Part shown: positions 49,574 through 58,157 of the stretch, in pieces
How the letters are laid out: the number at the start of each line of letters is the position of its first letter
How positions within the stretch are numbered: the stretch's first letter is position 1
From: CAZSAL01 sp964604825
GTDB lineage: Bacteria > Elusimicrobiota > Elusimicrobia > 2-01-FULL-59-12
Length of the DNA: 64,000 bases
Direction: 5' to 3'
Assembly (NCBI GenBank): GCA_964604825.1
Contig: CAZSAL010000007.1
Location: 1-64,000, forward strand
Translations under genes and position numbers: made by a program
Notes under the pieces: generated by a model
Told to the model about the DNA's origin: nothing
What the model saw: the letters and a program-made list of their open reading frames with translations, nothing else
The model's database searches: none

Positions 49574-52078
49574 TCAGGCGGGGTGTTGCCAGGCCTTGAT
49601 TTTTTCGGAATACTCCTTCAGCAGATGGCGCGCCTGCGTCTTCGACGCTGCTTCGACCCAGATATGAAAAGTGGCTTCATCAGGATCCGGCAGCATTAAA
49701 ACCCAGCCCCCATCCATGAATACCTTCACACCATCGATGAGCTCATTTTTGCATGACTGCACGTCTTCGATGGCGCGGCGCATAACCAGACCTTTCCGAT
49801 CCCACGGGCAGGGAATTTTTTGATGGAACGTTTCAAAGGGCGGGATATCCTGAACCAGCGAATTCAACCGAACTTTGTGCCGCGCCATAAGCTCCACAGT
49901 TTTTACGACCGCAAACATGGCGTCGAAGCAGGGTTGAAACTCAGGGAATATGAAGCCGCCGACGCCGTCTCCGACAAATTTCATTCCTTCTTCATGGCTC
50001 GCTTCCATGATGTGGCGGGGGGCCGTGCGCAAACGGCGCACTTTGATGTTCAGCGGTTGTGCGAGACGTTCGATAACGTTTGAAACGTTAACAGGAGTTC
50101 CGATCACGCCGCCATCCATTTCCTGCATCATCAATTTGGACAGGACTAAAAGCGCGGTTTCATTAGGCACGCGCTTTCCCTTCTCATCGATAAGGAACAT
50201 TTTCTCCGCGCCGGTATCGATAAGGAAACCCGCATCCGCCTTAAGCGTCAAAACAATAGTCGAGATCTGATCCAGGGCGTTCTGGAAATCTTCCGCCGTT
50301 TTTGTGACCCGCAATGGGCTCAAATAGGCGTTCAGGCTGACAACCTCAATCCCCAGCCTCCCCAGGATATCCGGGAAGATCAGCGATGCCGAAGAAAAAG
50401 CATAATCGACGACGATTTTAAGCTTTGAACTCTGCAGCAGGGGAGCGTCTACCGCCTTCAGAAAACCAGCACGGTAATACTCCTGCGCCCGCGGCGGAGT
50501 AATAATTTCACCTACGCGATCAGATGGCGCGCGTTTAAAATCTTCCCGCAGAAACAACTGTTCGATCGCGCGCTCCTGGTTGCTGGAAATATCCACGCCG
50601 TTATGGTCAAAAACCTTGATATCCACGATATTCGGATCAAAAGGAGATTGGCGTACATGCACCCCGCCGACTTCCCCCTCCTGGCCGATTTCATAGCGGA
50701 CCACAGGTATCGGCGCAGTCCTGAGATCTCCGACCTTGACTCCGGTAGACAACAGCCCCGATATCATCGCCCGCTTGATCATCCGGCTGGCCATGTGTGC
50801 GTCGCGCGAAGTCGTGATATACGCCCCTTCTCCAAGGAAAGCGCCATAAGCGGCACCGATGCGCGTTGCAAGTTCCGGCGTCACCTCAAGGTTGCACAAG
50901 CCGGATATGCCGTAAGCGCCGAAGAGCCGGCGCATCCATTTCTCTCCCCAGATCAGACTGCTGGAAAGAACCGCTCCGTCTTCGATGTGCTTATGAGGCC
51001 ACATCTTCACATTGGAATGGATCGAGGAGCCCTGACCAACGATGCAATCGTCAGAAATGATGGCGCCCTCAGCTATCAGTGCATGGTCATTGATTTTACT
51101 GCGTGATCCTATGACCGCTTCGCGAAGGCGGGTTTCAACGCCGATGTTCACATGATCCCAGATTACACAACCGTTCAGCTCCGAGCCCGCCCCGATTTTA
51201 ACGCCGTCGCCGAGAACACATTCGCTCAGCTTGGCGGATTCCTCAATCCGGCAGCCGTCACCTAAAATAACCTTGCCTCCGATCACGGCGCTTTCCGCAA
51301 TATGGCAGTTTGCGCCGGCAATCAGCTCTCCATCGCCGTGTTTTATCTTCTTTCCTTCAACAGGCACCCGCACATTCCCGTCCAAAAGATCGTAGTGCGC
51401 CAGACGGTATTCGGAGAGATCCCCTACATCTTTCCAATAACCTTCGGCTATGTAACCGTACATAGGCGCCTTTTCTTTAAGCAGCGCCGGAAAAAGATTT
51501 TTCGAAAAATCATGGCTGCGCTCTTTGGGTATATGGTTCAGAACCTCAGGTTCCAGCAGATATATGCCGGTATTGATCGTATCGGAGAACACTTCGCCCC
51601 ACGACGGTTTTTCCAGAAAACGCTCAATGCGATTGTTCTTGTCTACAATTATTACGCCGTATTCCAGGGGATTTGTCACTCGCGTCAGAACAAGCGTCGC
51701 TATGGCCTTTTTCTTGCGATGCGCCTCCACTACCGCTTTCAGGTCAAAATCCGTCAGCAAGTCACCGGAAATTACCAGGAAGGAATCCGTCAGATGCTTC
51801 TCCGCATATTTAATGCATCCCGCGGTGCCAAGGTCCGATTGTGGCCGGAGATATTCAATACGCACCCCATAGGCCGAACCATCCCCGAAATGCCGGATAA
51901 TAACCTCTGGCTGGTAATACAGCATCACAAGAATATCTTCAAAACCGTTTTTTTTGAGCAGGCGGACAATGTGTTCCATCATGGGTTTATTTCCCATGGG
52001 AACCATTGGTTTCGGGATATTGCAGGTCAGAGGGCGGAGGCGGGTGCCGAAGCCTCCAGCCATAATAATTGCTCGCAT
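49574..52078 (-). CDS. Mannose-1-phosphate guanylyltransferase fused to phosphomannomutase
   Basis: 834 residues with three parts: a nucleotidyltransferase domain (MAGGFGTRLRPLTCNIPKPMVPMGNKPMMEH, residues 1-230), a left-handed beta-helix (about 245-370, hexapeptide repeats such as VIGGKVILGDGCRIEE), and a phosphohexomutase-like domain (380-834). In the mutase part the phosphoserine loop reads TTSRDAHMASRM rather than TASHNP, as seen in other fusions of this family. The fusion is known in cyanobacteria and other phyla and would supply GDP-mannose or a related nucleotide sugar. It starts the minus-strand run that ends at tRNA-Thr. Confidence 0.88.
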   Translation of the reverse strand: MRAIIMAGGFGTRLRPLTCNIPKPMVPMGNKPMMEHIVRLLKKNGFEDILVMLYYQPEVIIRHFGDGSAYGVRIEYLRPQSDLGTAGCIKYAEKHLTDSFLVISGDLLTDFDLKAVVEAHRKKKAIATLVLTRVTNPLEYGVIIVDKNNRIERFLEKPSWGEVFSDTINTGIYLLEPEVLNHIPKERSHDFSKNLFPALLKEKAPMYGYIAEGYWKDVGDLSEYRLAHYDLLDGNVRVPVEGKKIKHGDGELIAGANCHIAESAVIGGKVILGDGCRIEESAKLSECVLGDGVKIGAGSELNGCVIWDHVNIGVETRLREAVIGSRSKINDHALIAEGAIISDDCIVGQGSSIHSNVKMWPHKHIEDGAVLSSSLIWGEKWMRRLFGAYGISGLCNLEVTPELATRIGAAYGAFLGEGAYITTSRDAHMASRMIKRAMISGLLSTGVKVGDLRTAPIPVVRYEIGQEGEVGGVHVRQSPFDPNIVDIKVFDHNGVDISSNQERAIEQLFLREDFKRAPSDRVGEIITPPRAQEYYRAGFLKAVDAPLLQSSKLKIVVDYAFSSASLIFPDILGRLGIEVVSLNAYLSPLRVTKTAEDFQNALDQISTIVLTLKADAGFLIDTGAEKMFLIDEKGKRVPNETALLVLSKLMMQEMDGGVIGTPVNVSNVIERLAQPLNIKVRRLRTAPRHIMEASHEEGMKFVGDGVGGFIFPEFQPCFDAMFAVVKTVELMARHKVRLNSLVQDIPPFETFHQKIPCPWDRKGLVMRRAIEDVQSCKNELIDGVKVFMDGGWVLMLPDPDEATFHIWVEAASKTQARHLLKEYSEKIKAWQHPA

Positions 52079-52236
52079 ATAAATTAAGATACAAAATTCG
52101 ATCTATATCGTAAAACGGCGAGAGCGTTTCTCGTCGCCCCGGCAATCAGTAAGCCGGCCCTCCACACTTCGGGCGGACCGGTCGCCTGTCGTATGGAGAC
52201 CCGGGATTCAAGTCATTTAATATTAAGGTCATTGTA

Positions 52237-52262
52237 GATCCCGTCCGACAACCGTCGGGATG
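52237..52262. repeat. ATCCCG/CGGGAT hairpin upstream of the PBP gene
   Basis: ATCCCG-TCCGACAACCGT-CGGGAT, followed by GACG. The right half resembles the end of the GTCATCCCCGC-type element at 47622, so this is probably a decayed copy. It lies just upstream of the PBP start, in the divergent promoter region between manC-pmm and PBP; a TATAAT overlaps the ATG at 52286. Confidence 0.45.
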
Positions 52263-52285
52263 ACGATTTTTGGAAGCGTGTTATA

Positions 52286-54430
52286 ATGTTTTTTATGTGG
52301 AACTGGTTATATTTGCGCCGCAGTCGTGCAGTAAAATGGTTTGTGCTCGGCGTTCTGGTGCTTGGAACCTGGCTGGCCGGGATGGCGATGCTTCACCGGC
52401 TTCTGGCTGATTTGCCTCAGATTGACACCCTTCAAAACTATACTCCTCCTCTAGTAACGAAAATCTACGATATCCACGGTGATATAGTCACAGAGCTTTA
52501 TACCCAGAGGCGAACGCTTATCCCTCTTGCGGATATCCCAGCCAATCTGCGCAATGCCCTGCTGGCGACGGAAGATGAACATTTCTTTGAACACTGGGGA
52601 ATTAATATCCGCGGGATTACCCGGGCTTTTATGACCAACCTCCGGCACGGCCGCGTTGTCGAAGGTGGATCAACCATAACCCAGCAGTTATCCAAAGTTC
52701 TTTTCTTCACGCAGGAAAAAACGATTTCGCGCAAGCTCAAGGAATTTCTTCTGGCAATGCAACTGGAACGCAACTATTCCAAAGACGAAATACTTCAGCT
52801 CTACCTCAATCAGATTTATTTCGGGCACGGCGCTTACGGCGTTGAAGCGGCCGCCCAGACATATTTTGGCAAAAGCGTCCAAAATCTGACTCTTTCGGAA
52901 TGCGCAATTCTGGCGGGGCTGCCGCGCTCACCGCGCTCCTACTCTCCCTTCATCAATCCCGCAAGCGCTAAACGCCGCCGCGCATGGGTTTTATCCCGGA
53001 TGCGGAAGTCAGGATTTATCAACTCACAGGATGAAACAGTCTCCGACATGGCCCCCCTGAGCAATCGCAAAATGCCGAATGCTCCTCCTGCCGGGGCTTA
53101 TTTCGTCGAGTATCTGCGACAGACTCTTGAGCCGCGCTACGGAGAAAACGCCCTATATCAGGGAGGTTTTTCCATCTACACCACCCTTGACATGAAAATG
53201 CAGCGCTCTGCGGAAGAAGTTATGAACAGGTACCTGTCTCAATTTGATGCGGAGAAGGCCGGCGAACTGGCAAAAAGCTCAAAACAAAAATCCGGCGCTC
53301 CGGTAGAGGTTTCCACAAGTCCCCTGAAGGTGCAGGGAGCCCTTGTCTCCATTGACCCGCGGACCGGCGGGATTCGCGCCATGGTCGGAGGCAGGGATTT
53401 CAAGGAATCACAGTTCAATCGTGTCACACAGGCCCAACGCCAGCCTGGATCAGCATTTAAGCCCTTCGTCTGGCTGGCGGCCATGGATGACAGCATGACG
53501 CCCGCTACCATCGTCGATGACGACCGGGTCGCCTTTTACAATGACGGCCGAGACTGGAAGCTGCTTAACAGCGCCACTAACGCTTTCGCCATAGCGCAGG
53601 CAACCGCTCCATTCCCCGTAGACCAGGTATGGGTACCCCAGAATTATGACTTCAAATATTTCGGCGTAATCACCCTGCGCACGGCTTTGGCCATGTCCCG
53701 CAACCTCGTATCAATCCGCCTGGTAAATCATTTCGGCCCGCAAACAATAGTCAGCTACGCGCACCGCTGCGGCATCAAAAGCCCAATCACTCCGAATCTG
53801 TCCATAGCCCTGGGTACCGAGCTGGTAAACCTGATGGAAATGACCAGCTCTTATTGCACTTTCGTCAACAGCGGCATCCGCTCCGAACCGTATGGCGTGA
53901 TAAAAATCGTGGATCAGAACGGCAAGGTCCTCGAAGAACATTCTCCATCTCAAACCGTGGCGCTCAGCGCTCAGACCGCCTACTTGATGATTGATCTTAT
54001 GCGTGCAGTAGTCACCAGCGGAACAGGCCGCGCTGCCATGGAATTAGAGCGGCCTGCGGGAGGGAAAACAGGAACAAACCAGGACCTCAAGGATCTCTGG
54101 TTTGTCGGTTTCACTCCGGATCTGGTGACGGGAGCCTGGATGGGTTACGATGATTTCAGTTCCATGGGCAAGCATTTTACCGCCTCATCAAAGGTTGTGC
54201 CGTGGTGGACGGAATACATGAAAAAAGCGCTTTCCGGCGCGCCTGTGAGCAAATTTACCGTTCCAGACGGTATGGTATTTGCCAAGATTGATGCACAGAC
54301 CGGATATCTTGCCCTGCCCACATGCCCAAAAACCGTGCTGGAAGTTTTCAAAAAGGGGACCGACCCCAAAGAGTTTTGCCCAGTCGACCATTTCCATCAG
54401 GCTCTCCCTGAAAACGAAACCGAAGAATAA
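52286..54430 (+). CDS. Class A penicillin-binding protein (GT51 plus transpeptidase)
   Basis: 714 residues. An N-terminal membrane helix (WFVLGVLVLGTWLAGMAML) is followed by the GT51 transglycosylase with ATEDEHFFEHWGINIRGI, GGSTITQQLSKVLF and LNQIYFGHGAYGVEAAAQTYFGK. The transpeptidase has the SxxK serine in RQPGSAFKPF, then SSYCTF at the SxN position and KTGTNQ. It builds peptidoglycan in the periplasm. ATG at 52286, with an in-frame ATG three codons later as an alternative. It follows the PBP1A layout. Confidence 0.93.
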   Translation: MFFMWNWLYLRRSRAVKWFVLGVLVLGTWLAGMAMLHRLLADLPQIDTLQNYTPPLVTKIYDIHGDIVTELYTQRRTLIPLADIPANLRNALLATEDEHFFEHWGINIRGITRAFMTNLRHGRVVEGGSTITQQLSKVLFFTQEKTISRKLKEFLLAMQLERNYSKDEILQLYLNQIYFGHGAYGVEAAAQTYFGKSVQNLTLSECAILAGLPRSPRSYSPFINPASAKRRRAWVLSRMRKSGFINSQDETVSDMAPLSNRKMPNAPPAGAYFVEYLRQTLEPRYGENALYQGGFSIYTTLDMKMQRSAEEVMNRYLSQFDAEKAGELAKSSKQKSGAPVEVSTSPLKVQGALVSIDPRTGGIRAMVGGRDFKESQFNRVTQAQRQPGSAFKPFVWLAAMDDSMTPATIVDDDRVAFYNDGRDWKLLNSATNAFAIAQATAPFPVDQVWVPQNYDFKYFGVITLRTALAMSRNLVSIRLVNHFGPQTIVSYAHRCGIKSPITPNLSIALGTELVNLMEMTSSYCTFVNSGIRSEPYGVIKIVDQNGKVLEEHSPSQTVALSAQTAYLMIDLMRAVVTSGTGRAAMELERPAGGKTGTNQDLKDLWFVGFTPDLVTGAWMGYDDFSSMGKHFTASSKVVPWWTEYMKKALSGAPVSKFTVPDGMVFAKIDAQTGYLALPTCPKTVLEVFKKGTDPKEFCPVDHFHQALPENETEE

Positions 54431-54488
54431 CCCTGTCAATTTGATTTGGTCCGCCCGCAAAAATAGTTCATAATATCGTCGTTAATTT

Positions 54489-55139
54489 ATGCGAAAGTAT
54501 TGCCCGATGAGACGTCATTCTTTTATTATTTTTCTTTCCTCCATGGTAGTCTTTACAAACGAGGTTCCCGTCCTGGCAAAGTCCTGCCAGCCTTTCAGCG
54601 AACGCATAATTGGCCGGGGCGTCAGCGAAATGTCTACAGCCGACAGCAAAGAAGCATGCGACCGGGCCCTTCAACAGGACTACAGCGCCCGCCCCACGGC
54701 AATCGACATGGCAGTCAAACAATTTGTAGGAGATATGGGAAAAATACGGAAACAATGCAAAGGCACTCTTGAGACTTACGGTGAGGAAAACACCACTTTC
54801 GCCGACGAAAGCATTCACGTCTGGAATTCCTATAATCCTGCGGTCAATACTTCTTTCTACCGCAACTGCGCCGTACGCGCAAATTACCCTCCCAGACCGA
54901 TCATAGCCGACTGCGTTTGCGGAGGATCGGAATCGCGCGCCCTGCCCAACACCTCATGGCAGCCATCGAATAAAGAACTGAATGATACGGCCCAGTTGAT
55001 GGCTCCGGAGAAAACCCCGGAAGAATCTGCGCTTGAAACGGCAAAACCCATAAAGGAAGCGGTGCATTCTCCGCTGATGATTCAGGGCGGGCAATCTGCC
55101 CAGGAAACAAATCAACCGGGAAATAATCCCGCCCAATAA
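54489..55139 (+). CDS. Secreted cysteine-containing protein of unknown function
   Basis: 216 residues that I do not recognise. The signal peptide (RRHSFIIFLSSMVVFTNEVPVLA) is cut before KSCQPF. The mature part is predicted to be mostly helical at first, with six to seven cysteines (SCQPF, EACDRA, RKQCKG, YRNCAV, ADCVCGG) that could form disulphides in the periplasm, and a Glu/Gln/Pro-rich tail. It lies 58 bases after the PBP gene on the same strand and is closed by the terminator at 55156, so it may be co-transcribed with the PBP. Confidence 0.7.
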   Translation: MRKYCPMRRHSFIIFLSSMVVFTNEVPVLAKSCQPFSERIIGRGVSEMSTADSKEACDRALQQDYSARPTAIDMAVKQFVGDMGKIRKQCKGTLETYGEENTTFADESIHVWNSYNPAVNTSFYRNCAVRANYPPRPIIADCVCGGSESRALPNTSWQPSNKELNDTAQLMAPEKTPEESALETAKPIKEAVHSPLMIQGGQSAQETNQPGNNPAQ

Positions 55140-55155
55140 ACTTTTTCATAAAAAC

Positions 55156-55193
55156 AGAACCCCGGCTGCCAGATGTCTGACGGCCGGGGTTCT
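55156..55193. terminator. Bidirectional terminator hairpin
   Basis: A perfect 11-bp stem AGAACCCCGGC / GCCGGGGTTCT between two convergent genes (secreted protein and ppdK). The 16-base loop contains CAGATGTCTG, itself a palindrome-like repeat related to CCAGACGTCTGG of the treZ element. A short A-run precedes (AAAA at 55151-55154) for minus-strand use. Confidence 0.8.
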
Positions 55194-55211
55194 TAATGTC
55201 AGAATTTCTAT

Positions 55212-57872
55212 TTATTTCGAAGTATAGGCGGTCCCCTTCTTCGATTTTCCTTCAATGACCGCCTGGGCCGCAGCCAACCGCGCTATCGGAACTCGGAACG
55301 GCGAGCAGGAAACATAACTCAGGTTCGCACGGTGGCAGAATTTCACGGACGCAGGGTCGCCGCCGTGCTCTCCACAAATGCCGCATTTCAGGTCCTTCTT
55401 AACTTTGCGGCCCTTCTGCACGGCCATTTCCACCAGCTGGCCCACACCCTGCTGATCCATCGTCTGGAACGGATCATCCTTGAAGATTTTCGCTTCGATA
55501 TAAGCCTTGATGAACTTGCCTGCGTCATCGCGCGAAAACCCGAGCGTCATCTGGGTAAGGTCGTTGGTTCCAAATGAGAAGAAATCCGCTTCAGTTGCGA
55601 TCTGATCCGCGGTAAGCGCGGCGCGCGGCACTTCAATCATTGTTCCTACGGTGTATTCGATCTTCACGCCGTATTCCTTCATGGTTGTTTCGGCTGTGCG
55701 GACAACGATGTCTTTCTGATTTTTCAGCTCGTTGACGTTGCCCACAAGCGGGATCATGATTTCCGGAACAACCTTGATTTTCTCTTTCGCCAATTCGCAG
55801 GCCGCTCCGATAATGGCTCTCACCTGCATCTCCGTTATTTCCGGATAGGTGATGCCCAGGCGGCAGCCGCGGTGGCCGAGCATGGGGTTGAACTCATGCA
55901 GCTCTTCCGAGGCGCGCTGAATCTTTTCCACAGGAATGCCGATTTTCCTGGAGAGGCTTTCGGCGTCCTCCCGGGTTTTGGGAAGGAACTCGTGCAGCGG
56001 GGGATCGAGCGTCCGGATGGTTACCGGGTATCCCTTCATTTCCCTGAAGAGCCCCTTGAAATCATCCTTCTGGAAAGGCAAAAGCTTTTCCAGCGCCTTT
56101 TTGCGCGCTTCAACGTCCGTGGCAACAATCATTTCCTGCATGAAAGGCAGGCGTTCTTCCGCAAAGAACATATGCTCCGTGCGGCAGAGACCGATGCCCT
56201 GGGCGCCGAATTCGCGGGCAACTTTGGCGTCGCGCGGGATATCTGCGTTGGCGCGGACTTTAAGCCTGCGGAGGTTATCCGCCCAGCCCATGAATATGCC
56301 GAACTCGCCGGAAATGGTCGGTTCGATAAGCGGGACCTGGCCGAGAATAACGCGCCCCGTGGAACCATCAATCGTAACCCAGTCGTTTTCTTTTACAACC
56401 GTTCCGTTTATGCGGAACAGCTTTTCCGCTTCGGAGACCCTGATATCTTCACAGCCTGCCACGCAGGATTTGCCCATGCCGCGGGCAACGACAGCCGCGT
56501 GCGAGGTCATGCCTCCGCGCGCAGTGAGGATACCTTTTGCCGCATCCATGCCATGGATATCGTCAGGATTGGTTTCCTGCCTAATAAGAATGACGGGTTC
56601 ACCGTCTTTTCCGCCGCGTTCGGCAGCGGTATCAGCGTCAAAAACCGCCTTGCCGGTAGCCGCGCCGGGTGAAGCGGGCAGCCCTTTTGCAATAACTTTT
56701 AACTGCGCCTTCGGGTCAATCACCGGGTGCAGAAGCTGATCAATCTGTTCCGGCTCCAGACGCATGAGGGCTTCTTCCTTGTTGATCAATTTTTCCTTCA
56801 CCATATCTACAGCGATTTTGATCGCAGCCTGCGCTGTACGCTTTCCCGTACGGGTCTGCAGCATGTAAAGCTTGTTCTTTTCGATCGTGAACTCGAAGTC
56901 CTGAACGTCCCTGTAATGTTTTTCCAGGCGTGATGTAATGTCGCGCAGCTGTTTGTAAACAGCAGGCATGTCATTGCCCAGGTTCACAATCGGCTTTGGC
57001 GTACGGATTCCAGCCACAACGTCTTCGCCCTGAGCATTAGTCAGATATTCTCCATAAAACACTTTTTCTCCGGTAGACGGATTGCGGGTAAAGCCCACGC
57101 CTGTGGCCGAGTCGTCACCCATGTTGCCAAACACCATGGACTGCACATTGACGGCCGTGCCCAGGTCGTCTGCGATCTTGTTCAACCTGCGGTAGGTAAT
57201 AGCCCGCGGGTTGTTCCACGACTTGAAGACGGCGTTTCGCGCACCCTCAAGCTGCTTCCAGGGGTCCTGCGGGAAGGGTTGTCCGACATGTTTCTCAAAA
57301 ACTTTCTTATACCCTTCCACGATCACCTTCAGGTCGTTAATATCAAGCTCGGTATCCTGCTTAACGCCGCGCTTATGCTTCTGTTCCTCAAGAACATGCT
57401 CAAACTCATTTTTCTCTATGCCTTCCACGACATTGCCGTACATCTGCATGAAGCGGCGATAGGCATCCCAGGCGAAGCGGGGGTTCCCCGTCAGTTTTGA
57501 GAGCCCTTCCACAACTTCCTCACTTATTCCGAGGTTCAGGATGGTATCCATCATGCCTGGCATGGAAAATTTCGCGCCGGACCGGACAGAGACGAGAAGA
57601 GGGTTGGAAGGATCTCCGAAGCTCTTGCCCATAACCTTCTGGAGTTTTTCCATGGCAGACTTCTGCTGAGTTTCCAGATCCTTAGGCAGCTGCTGCTTGT
57701 TCGCATAATAATAACGGCAAACATCCGTTGTAATGGTGAAACCGGCAGGGACGGGCACGCCCGCATTGGTCATTTCCGCCAGGCCGGCGCCTTTGCCGCC
57801 CAGCAAATCCTTCATGGTTCCTTTGCCGTCTGCCTTACCTGCACCGAAAAAATACACATACTTTGTAGCCAT
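55212..57872 (-). CDS. ppdK: Pyruvate, phosphate dikinase
   Basis: 886 residues, full length. The ATP-grasp start KDLLGGKGAGLAEMTNAGVPVPAGFTI, the phosphohistidine loop GGMTSHAAVVARGMGKSC, and the PEP/pyruvate barrel with FFSFGTNDLTQMTLGFSRDDAG and the catalytic Cys in CGICGEHGG are all present. It interconverts PEP, AMP and PPi with pyruvate, ATP and phosphate, a common glycolytic or gluconeogenic step in anaerobes. GGAGACATAA precedes the ATG. Confidence 0.97.
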   Translation of the reverse strand: MATKYVYFFGAGKADGKGTMKDLLGGKGAGLAEMTNAGVPVPAGFTITTDVCRYYYANKQQLPKDLETQQKSAMEKLQKVMGKSFGDPSNPLLVSVRSGAKFSMPGMMDTILNLGISEEVVEGLSKLTGNPRFAWDAYRRFMQMYGNVVEGIEKNEFEHVLEEQKHKRGVKQDTELDINDLKVIVEGYKKVFEKHVGQPFPQDPWKQLEGARNAVFKSWNNPRAITYRRLNKIADDLGTAVNVQSMVFGNMGDDSATGVGFTRNPSTGEKVFYGEYLTNAQGEDVVAGIRTPKPIVNLGNDMPAVYKQLRDITSRLEKHYRDVQDFEFTIEKNKLYMLQTRTGKRTAQAAIKIAVDMVKEKLINKEEALMRLEPEQIDQLLHPVIDPKAQLKVIAKGLPASPGAATGKAVFDADTAAERGGKDGEPVILIRQETNPDDIHGMDAAKGILTARGGMTSHAAVVARGMGKSCVAGCEDIRVSEAEKLFRINGTVVKENDWVTIDGSTGRVILGQVPLIEPTISGEFGIFMGWADNLRRLKVRANADIPRDAKVAREFGAQGIGLCRTEHMFFAEERLPFMQEMIVATDVEARKKALEKLLPFQKDDFKGLFREMKGYPVTIRTLDPPLHEFLPKTREDAESLSRKIGIPVEKIQRASEELHEFNPMLGHRGCRLGITYPEITEMQVRAIIGAACELAKEKIKVVPEIMIPLVGNVNELKNQKDIVVRTAETTMKEYGVKIEYTVGTMIEVPRAALTADQIATEADFFSFGTNDLTQMTLGFSRDDAGKFIKAYIEAKIFKDDPFQTMDQQGVGQLVEMAVQKGRKVKKDLKCGICGEHGGDPASVKFCHRANLSYVSCSPFRVPIARLAAAQAVIEGKSKKGTAYTSK

Positions 57873-57892
57873 TTATGTCTCCTTTTATACGC

Positions 57893-57942
57893 TATCCGCC
57901 ACTGAACCGCTGGCGGATAAATCCGCAGATATGGCGGGTTTA
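57893..57942. repeat. TATCCGCCA/TGGCGGATA palindromic element
   Basis: TATCCGCCACTGAACCGCTG is followed by GCGGATA, forming a TATCCGCC/GGCGGATA stem, then ATATGGCGGG. It shares the TGGCGGATA word with the elements at 44926 and 22661 and like them lies just upstream of a ribosome-binding site, here that of ppdK. Confidence 0.65.
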
Positions 57943-58074
57943 GATTGCCCAGTTTGATTGTTGTGGAATTCGACTAAGTGGGCTTGTATTTTGAAGCTTA
58001 GGAGATTTTATCAAACAGGCGGGGGGTAGGGAAGGGGATGTCCATTTCAATCCCATGAAACCATCGCCGCAAAA

Positions 58075-58109
58075 CCCCCTTTCCCGCAACTAACTTGCGG
58101 GAAAGGGGG
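58075..58109 (-). terminator. Terminator of the choloylglycine-hydrolase-family gene
   Basis: A perfect 15-bp stem CCCCCTTTCCCGCAA / TTGCGGGAAAGGGGG with a 5-base loop, followed on the minus strand by GTTTTGCGG. It lies 49 bases downstream of the stop codon at 58158. The remaining gap to ppdK shows nothing else but the palindromic element. Confidence 0.75.
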
Positions 58110-58157
58110 CAATAAGGTATCTGCTAATTAAATTCCGCTATCGTCGATCCGCTGGCT

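Noticed and set aside
55872..56739. Two long plus-strand frames of about 266 codons
   Set aside because: Both antisense to ppdK; they come from its codon bias.
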